From Actinoplanes xinjiangensis (GTDB lineage Bacteria > Actinomycetota > Actinomycetes > Mycobacteriales > Micromonosporaceae): 64,000 nucleotides of DNA. The stretch is taken from positions 682,001 to 746,000 of the forward strand of contig NZ_QGGR01000002.1 in the NCBI RefSeq assembly GCF_003148685.1. Direction: 5' to 3'. The position numbers and the translations under genes are program-made. The first letter of the stretch is position 1, and each line of letters opens with the position of its first letter. Under the pieces are notes generated by a model that saw only the letters and a list, made by a program, of their open reading frames with translations, ran no database searches and was not told where the DNA came from. Shown piece by piece: positions 39,664 through 48,417 of this stretch.

Positions 39664-39758
39664 AGCTGGCTCCCACCGCTGTCTCGGCGGGCTTGAGACA
39701 GCGGTGGGAACCAGCCGGGATTTCGGCGGGCTTGGGAGAGGGCTGCGGACCAGCCGGG
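39664..39758. repeat. Solo copy of the palindromic repeat element, with degenerate half-copy
   Basis: GCTGGCTCCCACCGCTGTCTC pairs with GAGACAGCGGTGGGAACCAGC around the 9-base loop GGCGGGCTT (39664-39717). This is the design of the four-unit array at 26830-27075, including the perfect inner 12-bp stem. A degraded second copy with the same GGCGGGCTT loop and a CCAGCCGG end follows up to 39758. It lies between the GH64 promoter region and the 3' end of the arabinofuranosidase gene. Confidence 0.85.
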
Positions 39759-39759
39759 G

Positions 39760-41283
39760 TCAGCGGGTGAAGCGGATCGCGCTCCAGGAGACGTGCGGGA
39801 GGGTGATGGTGGCGGTGGGGCCGTCGAGGGCGATGGCACCACCGGGCACCTCGGCGGTCGGGCGAAGGCTCACCCGCTCCGGGTCGTCCCTGGTGTTGGC
39901 GGCGTACACGTCGTCGTCGGTCAGGGTCCACGACTCGGCGACGGTCAGCCCGGTGCCGAAGGCGGACAGGTCGACGGTGAACTCGACCGGGTTCTCGACG
40001 TCCCGGTTGACGGCGAAGACGGTCACGTCACCGGTGGCCGAATCGTGGGTGGCGACCGCATCGACCAGCGGGGCCGCGCCGTACTTCGCCGTGTCGTACG
40101 ACGGGGCGTCGATGTGCAGGCGCAGCACGTCCCCCTTGGCCAGGGCCGCGGTCTTGGCGAACGGGTGGAAGATGGTCTGCTTCCAGGCCGGGCCGCCGGG
40201 CTCGGTCATGATCGGGGCGATCACGTTGACCAGCTGCGCCTGGCAGGCGGCGGTGACCCGGTCGCTGTGCCGCAGCAGCGAGATCAACAGGTTGCCGACC
40301 ACGACCGCGTCGGCCACGTTGTACTGATCCTCGATGACCGGCGGGGCGACCTTCCACTCCTCGGGCAGCGGCGCGTTCTGGAAGCGGGACAGATACCAGA
40401 CGTTCCACTCGTCGAACGACAGGTTGATCTTCTTGGTGCTCTTCAGCCGGGCACCGACCGCGTCCGCGGTGGCCACGATGCTGTTCACGAAGAAGTCCAT
40501 GTCGACCGCGGACGCCAGGAACGAGCCCAGATCGCCGTCGTGCTCCTCGTAGTAGGCGTGGCAGGACACGTAGTCGACCACGTCGTACGCGTGCTCCAGC
40601 ACCGTCGACTCCCAGGTACCGAAGGTCGGCATGGAGGAGGACGAACTGCCGCAGGCGACCAGTTCGAGGTCCGGTTCGGCCGAGCGCAGCGCCCGCGCCG
40701 TGCTGGCCGCCAGCAGCCCGTACTCCTCGGGGGTCTTGTGCCCGGTCTGCCAGGGACCGTCCAGTTCGTTGCCCAGGCACCAGACCTTGATGCCGTACGG
40801 CTTCTCCGCGCCGTTGGCCCGCCGCAGCTCGGAGAGGGCCGTGCCCTCCGGGTGGTTGAGGTACTCGTGGACGTCGAGCGCCTCCTGCACGCCGCGGGTG
40901 CCGAGGTTGACCGCGTACATGATCTCGACGTCGGCCTTCTCCGCCCACTTGGCGAATTCGTCGATGCCGACCTCGTTGGTCTCGATGCTGCGCCAGGCCA
41001 GGTCACGCCGGCGGGGCCGCTGCTCGCGCGGGCCGACGCCGTCCTCCCACCGATAGCCGGAGACGAAGTTGCCACCCGGGTACCGGACCATGGTGACGCC
41101 CAGTTCACGGGCGAGCGCCAGCACGTCGGTACGGAAGCCGTCCTCATCGGCGAGAGGGTGGCCCGGCTCGTAGATGCCGGTGTAGACGCAGCGGCCCATG
41201 TGCTCGACGAACGAGCCGAAGGTGCGGCGGCTGACGGGCGCCACGACGGCAGCCGGATTCAATGCGACACGCGCACGGAGCAT
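39760..41283 (-). CDS. Intracellular alpha-L-arabinofuranosidase, GH51
   Basis: A 507-residue GH51 enzyme without signal peptide. The acid/base Glu173 is in CLGNELDG and the nucleophile Glu292 in FDEWNVWY; RYPGGNFVSGYRWEDG near residue 67 is also diagnostic. It cleaves terminal arabinose from arabinan or arabinoxylan oligosaccharides. It is the last gene of the ABC-transporter operon, 41 bases after the MalG-type permease, so it would act on imported arabino-oligosaccharides. An AAAGGGA ribosome site precedes ATG 41283. Confidence 0.95.
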   Translation of the reverse strand: MLRARVALNPAAVVAPVSRRTFGSFVEHMGRCVYTGIYEPGHPLADEDGFRTDVLALARELGVTMVRYPGGNFVSGYRWEDGVGPREQRPRRRDLAWRSIETNEVGIDEFAKWAEKADVEIMYAVNLGTRGVQEALDVHEYLNHPEGTALSELRRANGAEKPYGIKVWCLGNELDGPWQTGHKTPEEYGLLAASTARALRSAEPDLELVACGSSSSSMPTFGTWESTVLEHAYDVVDYVSCHAYYEEHDGDLGSFLASAVDMDFFVNSIVATADAVGARLKSTKKINLSFDEWNVWYLSRFQNAPLPEEWKVAPPVIEDQYNVADAVVVGNLLISLLRHSDRVTAACQAQLVNVIAPIMTEPGGPAWKQTIFHPFAKTAALAKGDVLRLHIDAPSYDTAKYGAAPLVDAVATHDSATGDVTVFAVNRDVENPVEFTVDLSAFGTGLTVAESWTLTDDDVYAANTRDDPERVSLRPTAEVPGGAIALDGPTATITLPHVSWSAIRFTR

Positions 41284-41324
41284 GGTTGTTCCCTTTACCG
41301 AGAAAGATTGAGGAGACGCCGCGG

Positions 41325-42170
41325 TTACTTGACGGAGCCGATGGTCAGGCCGCCACGCCAGTACCGCTGGAGCATCAGGAAGGCCACGATCAGGGGGACG
41401 ATGGCCACGAGAGCGCCGGTCACGATCACGTTGAAGGTGGCCGCCCCGCCGTTGCCCATGATCGCGGACATGTACCAGGCCCGGAGACCGACCGTGAGCG
41501 GGTAGAGCTGGTCGTCGCTGAGCATCACGAGCGGCAGGAAGAAGTTGTTCCAGGACGCGACCATGCTGAACAGCAGCACGGTGACCAGGGCCGGCTTCAT
41601 CGCCGGCAGGGCCACGCTGGTGAAGACGCGGAACTCGCCGGCGCCGTCGATCCGGGCCGCCTCGAGCATCTCGTCCGGGATCGAGTCGTGCACGTAGACC
41701 CGCAGCAGGTAGACGCCGAACGGGTTGAGCAGCGACGGCAGGATCACCGCCCAGATCGTGTCGACCATGTTCGCCTGCGACATCAGCAGGTAGGTGGGCA
41801 GCACGAGCGCCGTGGCCGGCACCATGATCAGGCCCAGCAGCAGCGCGAACAGGGCGTTGCGGCCGGGGAAGCGCAGCTTGGCGAACGCGTACCCGGCCAG
41901 CGCCGAGATCACCGTCGCACCGACGCCGCTGACCACCGCGTAGAACGCCGAGTTGCGCATCCAGGTGACGAACACCCCGCCGTCCTGTTCGAACAGCAGC
42001 GTCAGGTTGTCGATCAGGTGGAAGTCGGAGAACCACAGCGAGGCGGACTGGAAGAGACCGTCGTTGTTCTTGGTCGCCGCCACCAGCAGCCACCAGAACG
42101 GGAGCAGGAAGTAGATCGCCAGCAGGCCCATCACGATGTGGGCGGCGACGCTGCCTTTCCGGGTGTTCAT
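41325..42170 (-). CDS. Sugar ABC transporter permease (MalG-type)
   Basis: A 281-residue permease with six membrane helices. The EAA loop is visible in DEMLEAARIDGAGEFRVFTS. Its ATG at 42170 overlaps the stop of the MalF-type permease by 4 bp. It belongs to the CUT1 family of carbohydrate importers and works with the neighbouring permease and binding protein. No ATPase gene is in the operon, as is common for CUT1 systems that share MsiK. Confidence 0.93.
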   Translation of the reverse strand: MNTRKGSVAAHIVMGLLAIYFLLPFWWLLVAATKNNDGLFQSASLWFSDFHLIDNLTLLFEQDGGVFVTWMRNSAFYAVVSGVGATVISALAGYAFAKLRFPGRNALFALLLGLIMVPATALVLPTYLLMSQANMVDTIWAVILPSLLNPFGVYLLRVYVHDSIPDEMLEAARIDGAGEFRVFTSVALPAMKPALVTVLLFSMVASWNNFFLPLVMLSDDQLYPLTVGLRAWYMSAIMGNGGAATFNVIVTGALVAIVPLIVAFLMLQRYWRGGLTIGSVK

Positions 42171-43105
42171 CGCAGCGCGCTCCTCTTCCGGGTGGCGAAC
42201 AGGAAGATGTACGACCCGATGAAGACCACCGCGCCGAGCAGGAACGAGATCGCCGCCGAGTAGTTGTACTGCTGGAACGAGAACGCCTGCTGGTAGGCGT
42301 ACACGTTGGGGGTGTAGTGCTGGGTGATCGCGCCCGGATTGAGCGGCTGGAGGATCAGCGGCTCGGTGAAGAACTGGAGGGTGCCCATGATCGTGAAGAG
42401 AGTGGCCAGGACCAGTGCCGAGGAGATCATCGGCGTCTTGATCCGCAGCGCGATCTGCACCTCGGTCGCACCGTCGATGCGGGCCGACTCGTACGTCTCC
42501 CGGGGCAGACCCTGCAGTGCCGCGTACAGCACGATCATGTTGTAGCCGGCCCACTGCCAGGTGACGATGTTGCCCAGCGAGGCCAGCACCGTGTCCGCGG
42601 CGACGAAGTCGATGCCCAGCGCCGCGAAGGGGCCAATGCTGTCGCTGTAGAGGAAGCCCCACATCAGGGTGCCGATGACCACCGGTACGGCGTACGGGAC
42701 GAACGCGGCGAGCCGGAAGAAGCGGGAGAACCGGGACGTGGCCGCGTCGATCAGCAGTGCCGCGAGCAGCGCCACCCCGATCATCACCGGCGTCTGGATC
42801 AGCCCGAAGACCAGGACCCGGACCACGCCCTCACGGACCAGCGGGTCGTCGATCGCCTGCTTGTAGTTGTCGAAGAGCGCGAAGACCTCGCCCTCGATCA
42901 GGGTCGACCGGTAGAGGCTGATCTTGAAGGCGTACGCCATCGGCAGCAGCAGGAACGCGACCAGCAGCACCGCGAACGGCAGGACGAACAGCCAGCCGGT
43001 GGCGGCCTCCAGGAAGCGGGACCGCCGTTTGCTGTCGCCCCGGAGGGGCGAGGGGCCCGCGGCCGCCGGAGCGACGGCCGCGGACTCGGTACGAACCTCG
43101 GTCAT
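42167..43105 (-). CDS. Sugar ABC transporter permease (MalF-type)
   Basis: A 312-residue permease with about six membrane helices; the EAA-loop sequence PRETYESARIDGATEVQIALRI is cut short of its usual G by one or two residues but clearly present. The first 30 residues are a basic cytoplasmic tail. Its ATG overlaps the stop of the binding-protein gene by one base (TAATG). It forms the membrane channel with the MalG-type permease. Confidence 0.93.
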   Translation of the reverse strand: MTEVRTESAAVAPAAAGPSPLRGDSKRRSRFLEAATGWLFVLPFAVLLVAFLLLPMAYAFKISLYRSTLIEGEVFALFDNYKQAIDDPLVREGVVRVLVFGLIQTPVMIGVALLAALLIDAATSRFSRFFRLAAFVPYAVPVVIGTLMWGFLYSDSIGPFAALGIDFVAADTVLASLGNIVTWQWAGYNMIVLYAALQGLPRETYESARIDGATEVQIALRIKTPMISSALVLATLFTIMGTLQFFTEPLILQPLNPGAITQHYTPNVYAYQQAFSFQQYNYSAAISFLLGAVVFIGSYIFLFATRKRSALR

Positions 43106-44451
43106 TACTGAACCTTGAAGCCCTGCTGGGTGGCGTAGGTCTTGATGTTCTCCTGCGCCGTGTCCAGTGCCGCCGTCCAGGACGTCTTCTGCTCGATCGC
43201 CTGGTTGAGGCCGGTGGTCAGCTGGTTGAAGTTGTAGCTGTTGAACGGGCTCCAGGCGAACGGGCCGACGGCGTTGTACGCCGGGACGAAGACCTCGTTG
43301 ACCTTCTGGCCGCCGAAGAAGTCGTACTCCTTGTTCTTGAAGGTGTCCGACTCCAGGACCGGGGTGGCGGTCGGGAAGAGGAACGCCTTGTCGATGCCGA
43401 TCTTCCAGGCGTCGGTGTTCTTGGCGCCGAAGATCTCCATCGCCACCTTGGCCGCCAGGTCCGGGTACTTGGCCTGGTCGGTCACCGCGAACGAGGAACC
43501 GCCCCAGTCGCCCTGCTTGTTCTCACCGGCGACCCACTGCGGCAGCGGCGCGACCTTCCACTTGCCGGCGGACGCGGCGGCGTTGGCCTGGATGTAACCG
43601 GGACCCCAGCCGGCCGCGAGGTAGGTGGCGTACTTCTCCGAGCCGAGGCCGTTGTAGAAGTCGGTGGTGTGGAAGGCGGTGGTGTCGGCCAGGCCCGCAC
43701 CGACCATGCCCTCCCAGTACTGGATCACCTTCTTGGCCTCGGCGCTGTTCACGTTCACGCCGATGCTCGTCGGGTTGGCCAGGTCATAGGCGTACGGCTG
43801 CGCGCCGGCCTGCCAGAACAGGCCGCTCAGGAAGCCGCCGTCGTTGGCGCCGAAGTCGGTGATGAAGCTCTTGCCACCGGACGCGGTCTTCAGCTTCTCG
43901 GCCTGCGCCTTGTACTCGTCCCAGGTGGCCGGGACGGTCAGGCTGTACTTCTTGAAGATGTCCTCGCGGTACATCATCGCCATCGGGCCGGCGTCCACCG
44001 GGATCGCGTAGACCTGGTCACCGGAGCTGACCTGCTTCCACGCCCAGTCGACGTAGTCGCCCTTGACGTTGTTGGCGCCGTACTTGCCCAGGTCGACCAG
44101 GTGCTTGGTGAGGGCGAAGGTGGGGATCTCCTGCAACTCGAGCATCGCCACGTCGGGGGCGCCCTTGCCGGCCTTGAGGGCGGTCTGGAGCTTGGTGTAC
44201 TGGTCCTGGCCGGTGCCCGCGTTCGTCCACTCGATCTGCACGTCGGTGTGGGTCGCGTTGTACTGGTCGACGACGGCCTTGAACTCGGGGTACCAGGCCC
44301 ACACCTTGATGGTGACCGGGCCGGTCGGCTTCTCGGCGGGCTTGTCGTCCCCGCCGCTGCTGCAACCGGTCAGCGCGAGGGCCGTGGCCGCGACCGCCGC
44401 CACAACTGATCGCCGACTGACTCTCCGTGCACTAAAGTTGCCGATGTTCAC
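43105..44451 (-). CDS. Extracellular solute-binding lipoprotein (sugar ABC importer)
   Basis: A 448-residue family 1 solute-binding protein. The signal peptide ends in the lipobox LALTGCSS, so Cys30 is the lipid anchor. The mature part begins with VTIKVWAWYPEF and has the usual two-lobe pattern. It starts at GTG 44451 after a GAGGACCCA ribosome region. It is the first gene of the importer operon; the GH51 gene at its end points to arabino-oligosaccharides as ligand. A LacI-type operator lies 164 bases upstream. Confidence 0.93.
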   Translation of the reverse strand: MNIGNFSARRVSRRSVVAAVAATALALTGCSSGGDDKPAEKPTGPVTIKVWAWYPEFKAVVDQYNATHTDVQIEWTNAGTGQDQYTKLQTALKAGKGAPDVAMLELQEIPTFALTKHLVDLGKYGANNVKGDYVDWAWKQVSSGDQVYAIPVDAGPMAMMYREDIFKKYSLTVPATWDEYKAQAEKLKTASGGKSFITDFGANDGGFLSGLFWQAGAQPYAYDLANPTSIGVNVNSAEAKKVIQYWEGMVGAGLADTTAFHTTDFYNGLGSEKYATYLAAGWGPGYIQANAAASAGKWKVAPLPQWVAGENKQGDWGGSSFAVTDQAKYPDLAAKVAMEIFGAKNTDAWKIGIDKAFLFPTATPVLESDTFKNKEYDFFGGQKVNEVFVPAYNAVGPFAWSPFNSYNFNQLTTGLNQAIEQKTSWTAALDTAQENIKTYATQQGFKVQ

Positions 44452-44614
44452 TGGGTCCTCACAGACGAGTAGATGCGTATCCAGTTGATCAGTTCTGAGA
44501 CCCGCGAGGGCTCAGAGAGCCGACCTCCGGTGCTGGCACATCGGGGGTCGGCCATCAGGCCGGACTTCACACGGCCAAACAGTCTCACTGCTGGTCGAGC
44601 GATGTTGCTACGCT

Positions 44615-44630
44615 TTTGCAGCGCTGCAAA
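44615..44630. promoter_or_regulatory. LacI-type operator palindrome
   Basis: TTTGCAGCGCTGCAAA is a perfect 16-bp palindrome with the central CG-type step typical of LacI/GalR operators. It lies in the 255-bp divergent gap between the ABC importer operon and the lacI-type gene, 77 bases from the latter's start, so it may control both. Confidence 0.8.
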
Positions 44631-44706
44631 GCAAAGCATGCACGGCACCCCGAACGACGGCAAGGGGTAACCTGCCGGAAACTTGGGGCGGTCAGAGGGG
44701 GCAAGA

Positions 44707-45741
44707 ATGCGTCGAGAAGTCACTCTGCGTGACGTCGCGGAGTTGGCCGGCGTCTCCAGCCGAACCGTCTCCAATGTGGTGAACGGATACGCCAACGTCA
44801 CAGACCACACGAGAGAGCGCGTTCAACGCGCGGTGGAACAACTCGGGTACCGCCCGAACGTCCTGGCGCGGAATCTCGCCCAGGGCCGGTCCGGCCAGAT
44901 CGCGGTCGTCGTGCCGTATCTGGACACCCCGTACTTCTCCGAGTTGTTGCAGAGTGTGATCCGGGCGGCGCGGGTGCGCGGCTATAACGTTTTGATCGAC
45001 CAGACCGACGGCGACCCCGAGCACGAGCGCGCGTTCATCGCGCACGGCTCACGACGGCTGCTCTTCGACGGCGTCATCTTCAGCCCGCTCGGCCTCGACC
45101 AGCAGGCCCTCGCCGACCGCGACCCGACCCTCCCGCTGGTGATCCTCGGCGAGCGGTCCAGCGACGGCAGCTTCGACCACATCGGCATAGACGACGTGGC
45201 CGCCTCCCGCCAGGCCACCGAGCACCTGCTCGACCTGGGCCGGCAGCGGATCGCGGCGATCGGTGATCAGCCCTACGCCACCGGTGAGGCGGCGCAGCGC
45301 CGTACCCGGGGCTTCCGGGAGGCCCACGCGGCCCGCGGGCTCACCCCGCGCGAAGACCTGATCATCAGCACGCCCCGGTTCAACCGGCCGGACGGCGCCC
45401 GTGCGATGGCCCACCTGCTCGACCTGCCGGAGCCGCCGGACGCCGTCTTCTGCTACTCCGACCTGGTCGCGCTGGGCGCCATCCGGACGCTGGTGTCGCG
45501 CGGGCTACGGGTCCCCGAGGACGTCGCGGTGATCGGTTACGACGACATCGAGGACGGGCGCTTCTCCAACCCGACGGTCACCACGATCTCCCCGGACAAG
45601 GAGGCCATCGCGACCACCGCGGTGGAGAGGTTGCTGCTGCGCATCGGCAGCAGCACCCCGCCGGAGGGCCTGGAGGTACGGGCACCGCACCGCCTGATCA
45701 TCCGGGAGAGCACGGCCGGCCGGGCTACTGGAACAATTTAG
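44707..45741 (+). CDS. LacI-family transcriptional regulator
   Basis: A 344-residue LacI/GalR repressor. The helix-turn-helix VTLRDVAELAGVSSRTVSNV is at residues 5-25, then the hinge QLGYRPNVLARNL and a periplasmic-binding-protein-like effector domain (60-335) with a DGVIFSPLG segment and the VIGYDDIEDGRFSNP motif. ATG 44707 follows a GAGGGGG ribosome site. It probably represses the divergent arabino-oligosaccharide operon through the 16-bp palindrome. Its last codons overlap the MFS small subunit gene tail to tail by 17 bp. Confidence 0.93.
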   Translation: MRREVTLRDVAELAGVSSRTVSNVVNGYANVTDHTRERVQRAVEQLGYRPNVLARNLAQGRSGQIAVVVPYLDTPYFSELLQSVIRAARVRGYNVLIDQTDGDPEHERAFIAHGSRRLLFDGVIFSPLGLDQQALADRDPTLPLVILGERSSDGSFDHIGIDDVAASRQATEHLLDLGRQRIAAIGDQPYATGEAAQRRTRGFREAHAARGLTPREDLIISTPRFNRPDGARAMAHLLDLPEPPDAVFCYSDLVALGAIRTLVSRGLRVPEDVAVIGYDDIEDGRFSNPTVTTISPDKEAIATTAVERLLLRIGSSTPPEGLEVRAPHRLIIRESTAGRATGTI

Positions 45742-45817
45742 CCGCGGTGATCAGGGTCTGGACGACCCCGTAGCCGAGGAGTACGACCACCAGGCCCCAG
45801 GACAGGACGAGCCTCAT
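45725..45817 (-). CDS. MFS transporter small subunit (30 residues)
   Basis: A 30-residue single-helix peptide, MRLVLSWGLVVVLLGYGVVQ followed by ten residues ending KLFQ, too short for most gene finders. It starts at ATG 45817, overlapping the OFA transporter stop by 4 bp (ATGA). One hydrophobic helix with a conserved-looking end is the plan of the small accessory proteins found after OFA-family (oxalate/formate antiporter) genes. It may stabilise the transporter. The 3' end overlaps the lacI-type gene by 17 bp. Confidence 0.72.
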   Translation of the reverse strand: MRLVLSWGLVVVLLGYGVVQTLITAAKLFQ

Positions 45818-47211
45818 CGGGCCACCTCCTCCCGGTCGGCGACGGCCGGTTCGTGGTGATGCTCGGGGACCGGGCGGATCAGCAGGTTCGCGACGAAGCC
45901 GACCGCCAGGACACCGACCATGGTGAACAGCGCCGGCCGGTAGGCGTCCGCGGTCAGCGTGCCCGGCCTGCCCTGCGCGTCCAGGAAGCCGTTGATGATC
46001 AGCGGGCCGACCACCCCGGCGGCCGACCACGCGGTCAGCAGCCGGCCGTGGATCGCGCCCACCTGGTACGTCCCGAACAGGTCCCGCAGGTAGGCCGGCA
46101 CGGTCGCGAACCCGCCGCCGTAGAACGACAGGATCACCCCGGCCAGCAGCACGAACAGCGCGGTCGCGAGGTGACCGGCGATGGCCAGCGCCGCGTACAG
46201 GATCATGCCGCCGCCCAGGTAGACCATGTAGACGGGCCGGCGCCCGATCACGTCCGAGGTCGACGACCAGGCGAACCGGCCGGCCATGTTGAACAGCGAC
46301 AGCAGACCGACGAACCCGGCCGCGGCCGACACCGCGACCGTGGACACCCCGTCGGTACCCCGGAAGAAGTCCTGGATCATCGGGCTGGCCTGCTCCAGGA
46401 TGCCGATGCCGGCCGTCACGTTGCAGAACAGCACGATCCAGAGCAGCCAGAACGAGCGGGTCCGGATGGCGTTCGCGGCGGAGACGTCGGCGGTGGTGAC
46501 GAGCGGCTTCTCCCGTACGGTCGCCGGGTCCCACCCGGCCGGCCGCCAGCCCTCCCGCGGCACCCGGATGTTGAACACGCCGAACATCATGATCACGAAG
46601 TAGGCGATGCCGAGGGTGAGGAACAGGGCGGTCAGCGCATCCCCGTCGGCGACCGAGGTGGCCACCGACGGGTCGTAGCCCGGGTCGTAGAGCGACATCA
46701 GCTGCCGCGACGCCGGCCCGGCGATCATCGCTCCCCCGCCGAACCCCATGATCGCCAGCCCGGTGGCCAGGCCCGGCCGGTCCGGGAACCACTTGATCAG
46801 CGTGGACACCGGCGAGATGTAACCGATGCCCAGGCCGATCCCGCCGAGCACGCCATACCCCAGGTAGAGCAGCCAGAGCTGACCCGTCGCGATGCCGAGC
46901 GCCCCGACCAGGAAGCCGGTGGCCCAGAACGAGGCGGACACGAACATCGCCCGGCGTGGCCCGTTCCGCTCCACCCAGGTGCCGCCGACCGCGGCCGAGA
47001 GACCCAGCATGACGATCGCGATGCTGAACACGATGCCGATCGCCGTCTGGCTGGTGCCGAAGTGCTGGACCAGGGAGTTCTTGTAGACGCTTGTGGCGTA
47101 GGCCTGGCCGATGCACAGGTGCACGGCCAGCGCCGCGGGCGGGATGAGCCAGCGACTGTATCCCTCGGGGGCGATGGAGTGCTCACGGTCGAGCGCGGAG
47201 AGCAGGGCCAT
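45814..47211 (-). CDS. OFA-family MFS transporter
   Basis: A 465-residue major facilitator with 12 membrane helices. The start (RWLIPPAALAVHLCIGQAYATSVY), the loop NGPRRAMFVSA, and GIGYISPVSTLIKWFPDRPG are the typical OFA (oxalate:formate antiporter) signatures. The substrate is probably a monocarboxylate or dicarboxylate, not necessarily oxalate. A 30-residue companion peptide overlaps its stop. A TATAGAT box on the minus strand just before the start may be the promoter -10. Confidence 0.9.
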   Translation of the reverse strand: MALLSALDREHSIAPEGYSRWLIPPAALAVHLCIGQAYATSVYKNSLVQHFGTSQTAIGIVFSIAIVMLGLSAAVGGTWVERNGPRRAMFVSASFWATGFLVGALGIATGQLWLLYLGYGVLGGIGLGIGYISPVSTLIKWFPDRPGLATGLAIMGFGGGAMIAGPASRQLMSLYDPGYDPSVATSVADGDALTALFLTLGIAYFVIMMFGVFNIRVPREGWRPAGWDPATVREKPLVTTADVSAANAIRTRSFWLLWIVLFCNVTAGIGILEQASPMIQDFFRGTDGVSTVAVSAAAGFVGLLSLFNMAGRFAWSSTSDVIGRRPVYMVYLGGGMILYAALAIAGHLATALFVLLAGVILSFYGGGFATVPAYLRDLFGTYQVGAIHGRLLTAWSAAGVVGPLIINGFLDAQGRPGTLTADAYRPALFTMVGVLAVGFVANLLIRPVPEHHHEPAVADREEVAR

Positions 47212-47247
47212 CGCCCGACTCTACATCTATATGAATCGATAAAACGG

Positions 47248-48414
47248 TCAGTCGCGGGTCAGGCTGAAGGCGTCCACACCGCTGACACCGGCGGCCCCGA
47301 CCGGATAGATCGCCCCCCGCAGGGTGTGGTCGTCCTCCCAGGCCACCGAGATCGCCGGGGACGTCTTGGCCCGGTCCACCAGCAGATCCTCGGAACCGAT
47401 CAGCTCCCGCCGGTCGGCCACCCGGATCAGGACGGCCCGGGTCTGCGGGCCGGTCGCCCCGCTGTGCTCGTAGACGACGCCGAGCGTGGCGCCGTCCGGG
47501 GAGAGGCGCATATCGGTCACGGCGACGCAGCCCGCCCCGGTCAGCGGCAGCTCGGCCACCAGCCGGCCGGTGGCGACGTCGTAGACCCGGGGCACACACT
47601 CGTCCGTCATCCGGGACACCACCAGCCTGCCACCGGAGAGGTCGGCGAACCGCAGCGACCCGAAGACCTCGCCGAGGCCGGCCGACGCCTTCCGGACGAC
47701 GGTCCGCTCCGTACCGGTCTCCAGGTCGTGCGAGACCAGACCGGCCGGCCGCCAGAGGTACGCCGTGGTCGCGGTCGCGGTCAGCAGCATCACCGGCTCA
47801 TCGTGCCGGCGGACGTCGCGCTGGAGGCGCACCGCGCCGTCGCGCCCGGTGACGACCAGGCGGTACTCCAGGCCGCTCACGTCCGGCCCGTCGGTACGCC
47901 TCGTCCCGGGCTCGGTGTCGTGTGAGCCGAACGCCACGCGGGACCCGTCCGGCAGTACCACGAGGCGTTCCCAGTTGCGGGAGCCGACGACCCGGTGCGT
48001 GACCAGGGTCCAGTCCGGGCGGAGTTCACCGACCCGTGACCCGATGCCGAGTTCGACGGCCTGGCCCTCGGTCCGGTAGGTGCCCGCCGCGTCCCGCAGG
48101 ATCAGGTGCTGGGCCGGTTCCCGGGCGGGCGGCGCCGGATTCGACGGCGCGCTCGGGCCCACGCTCGGGACCGCCGCCGCCGGCGGGTCGGTGGCGGCCG
48201 GTGGAAGTGCGGGTGCGGCCTGCTGCCGCTGGGACGCCACGCCCACGCCGGCCCCGGCCAGAACGGCCACCACCGCGGCGGCGGAGAGGACCGCCTGACG
48301 GTTACGGCGCCGCCGGGCCCGGCGATGGACGTCGGCGAGGTCGCCCGGATATCCCCGTGCGGCGTTCGCCGCCGTCCGGACCGCCTCGGCCACGTCCTCT
48401 GAGATCCTCGCCAT
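47248..48414 (-). CDS. Membrane-anchored beta-propeller-like protein, probable sigma-factor partner
   Basis: A 388-residue protein: a soluble basic N-part (1-40, with RRARRRRNRQ), one membrane helix (43-60, AVLSAAAVVAVLAGAGVGVA), a Pro/Ala linker (65-100), then an exported strand-rich domain with repeated WD/YVTN-like blades (LVVTGRDGAVRL, RLVAELPLTG, MRLSPDGATLGVV). Its ATG lies three bases after the ECF sigma gene stop, so it is co-translated. The position and layout suggest an anti-sigma or sensor role, but no ASD or zinc motif (HxxxCxxC) is visible. Confidence 0.65.
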   Translation of the reverse strand: MARISEDVAEAVRTAANAARGYPGDLADVHRRARRRRNRQAVLSAAAVVAVLAGAGVGVASQRQQAAPALPPAATDPPAAAVPSVGPSAPSNPAPPAREPAQHLILRDAAGTYRTEGQAVELGIGSRVGELRPDWTLVTHRVVGSRNWERLVVLPDGSRVAFGSHDTEPGTRRTDGPDVSGLEYRLVVTGRDGAVRLQRDVRRHDEPVMLLTATATTAYLWRPAGLVSHDLETGTERTVVRKASAGLGEVFGSLRFADLSGGRLVVSRMTDECVPRVYDVATGRLVAELPLTGAGCVAVTDMRLSPDGATLGVVYEHSGATGPQTRAVLIRVADRRELIGSEDLLVDRAKTSPAISVAWEDDHTLRGAIYPVGAAGVSGVDAFSLTRD

Positions 48415-48417
48415 GAG

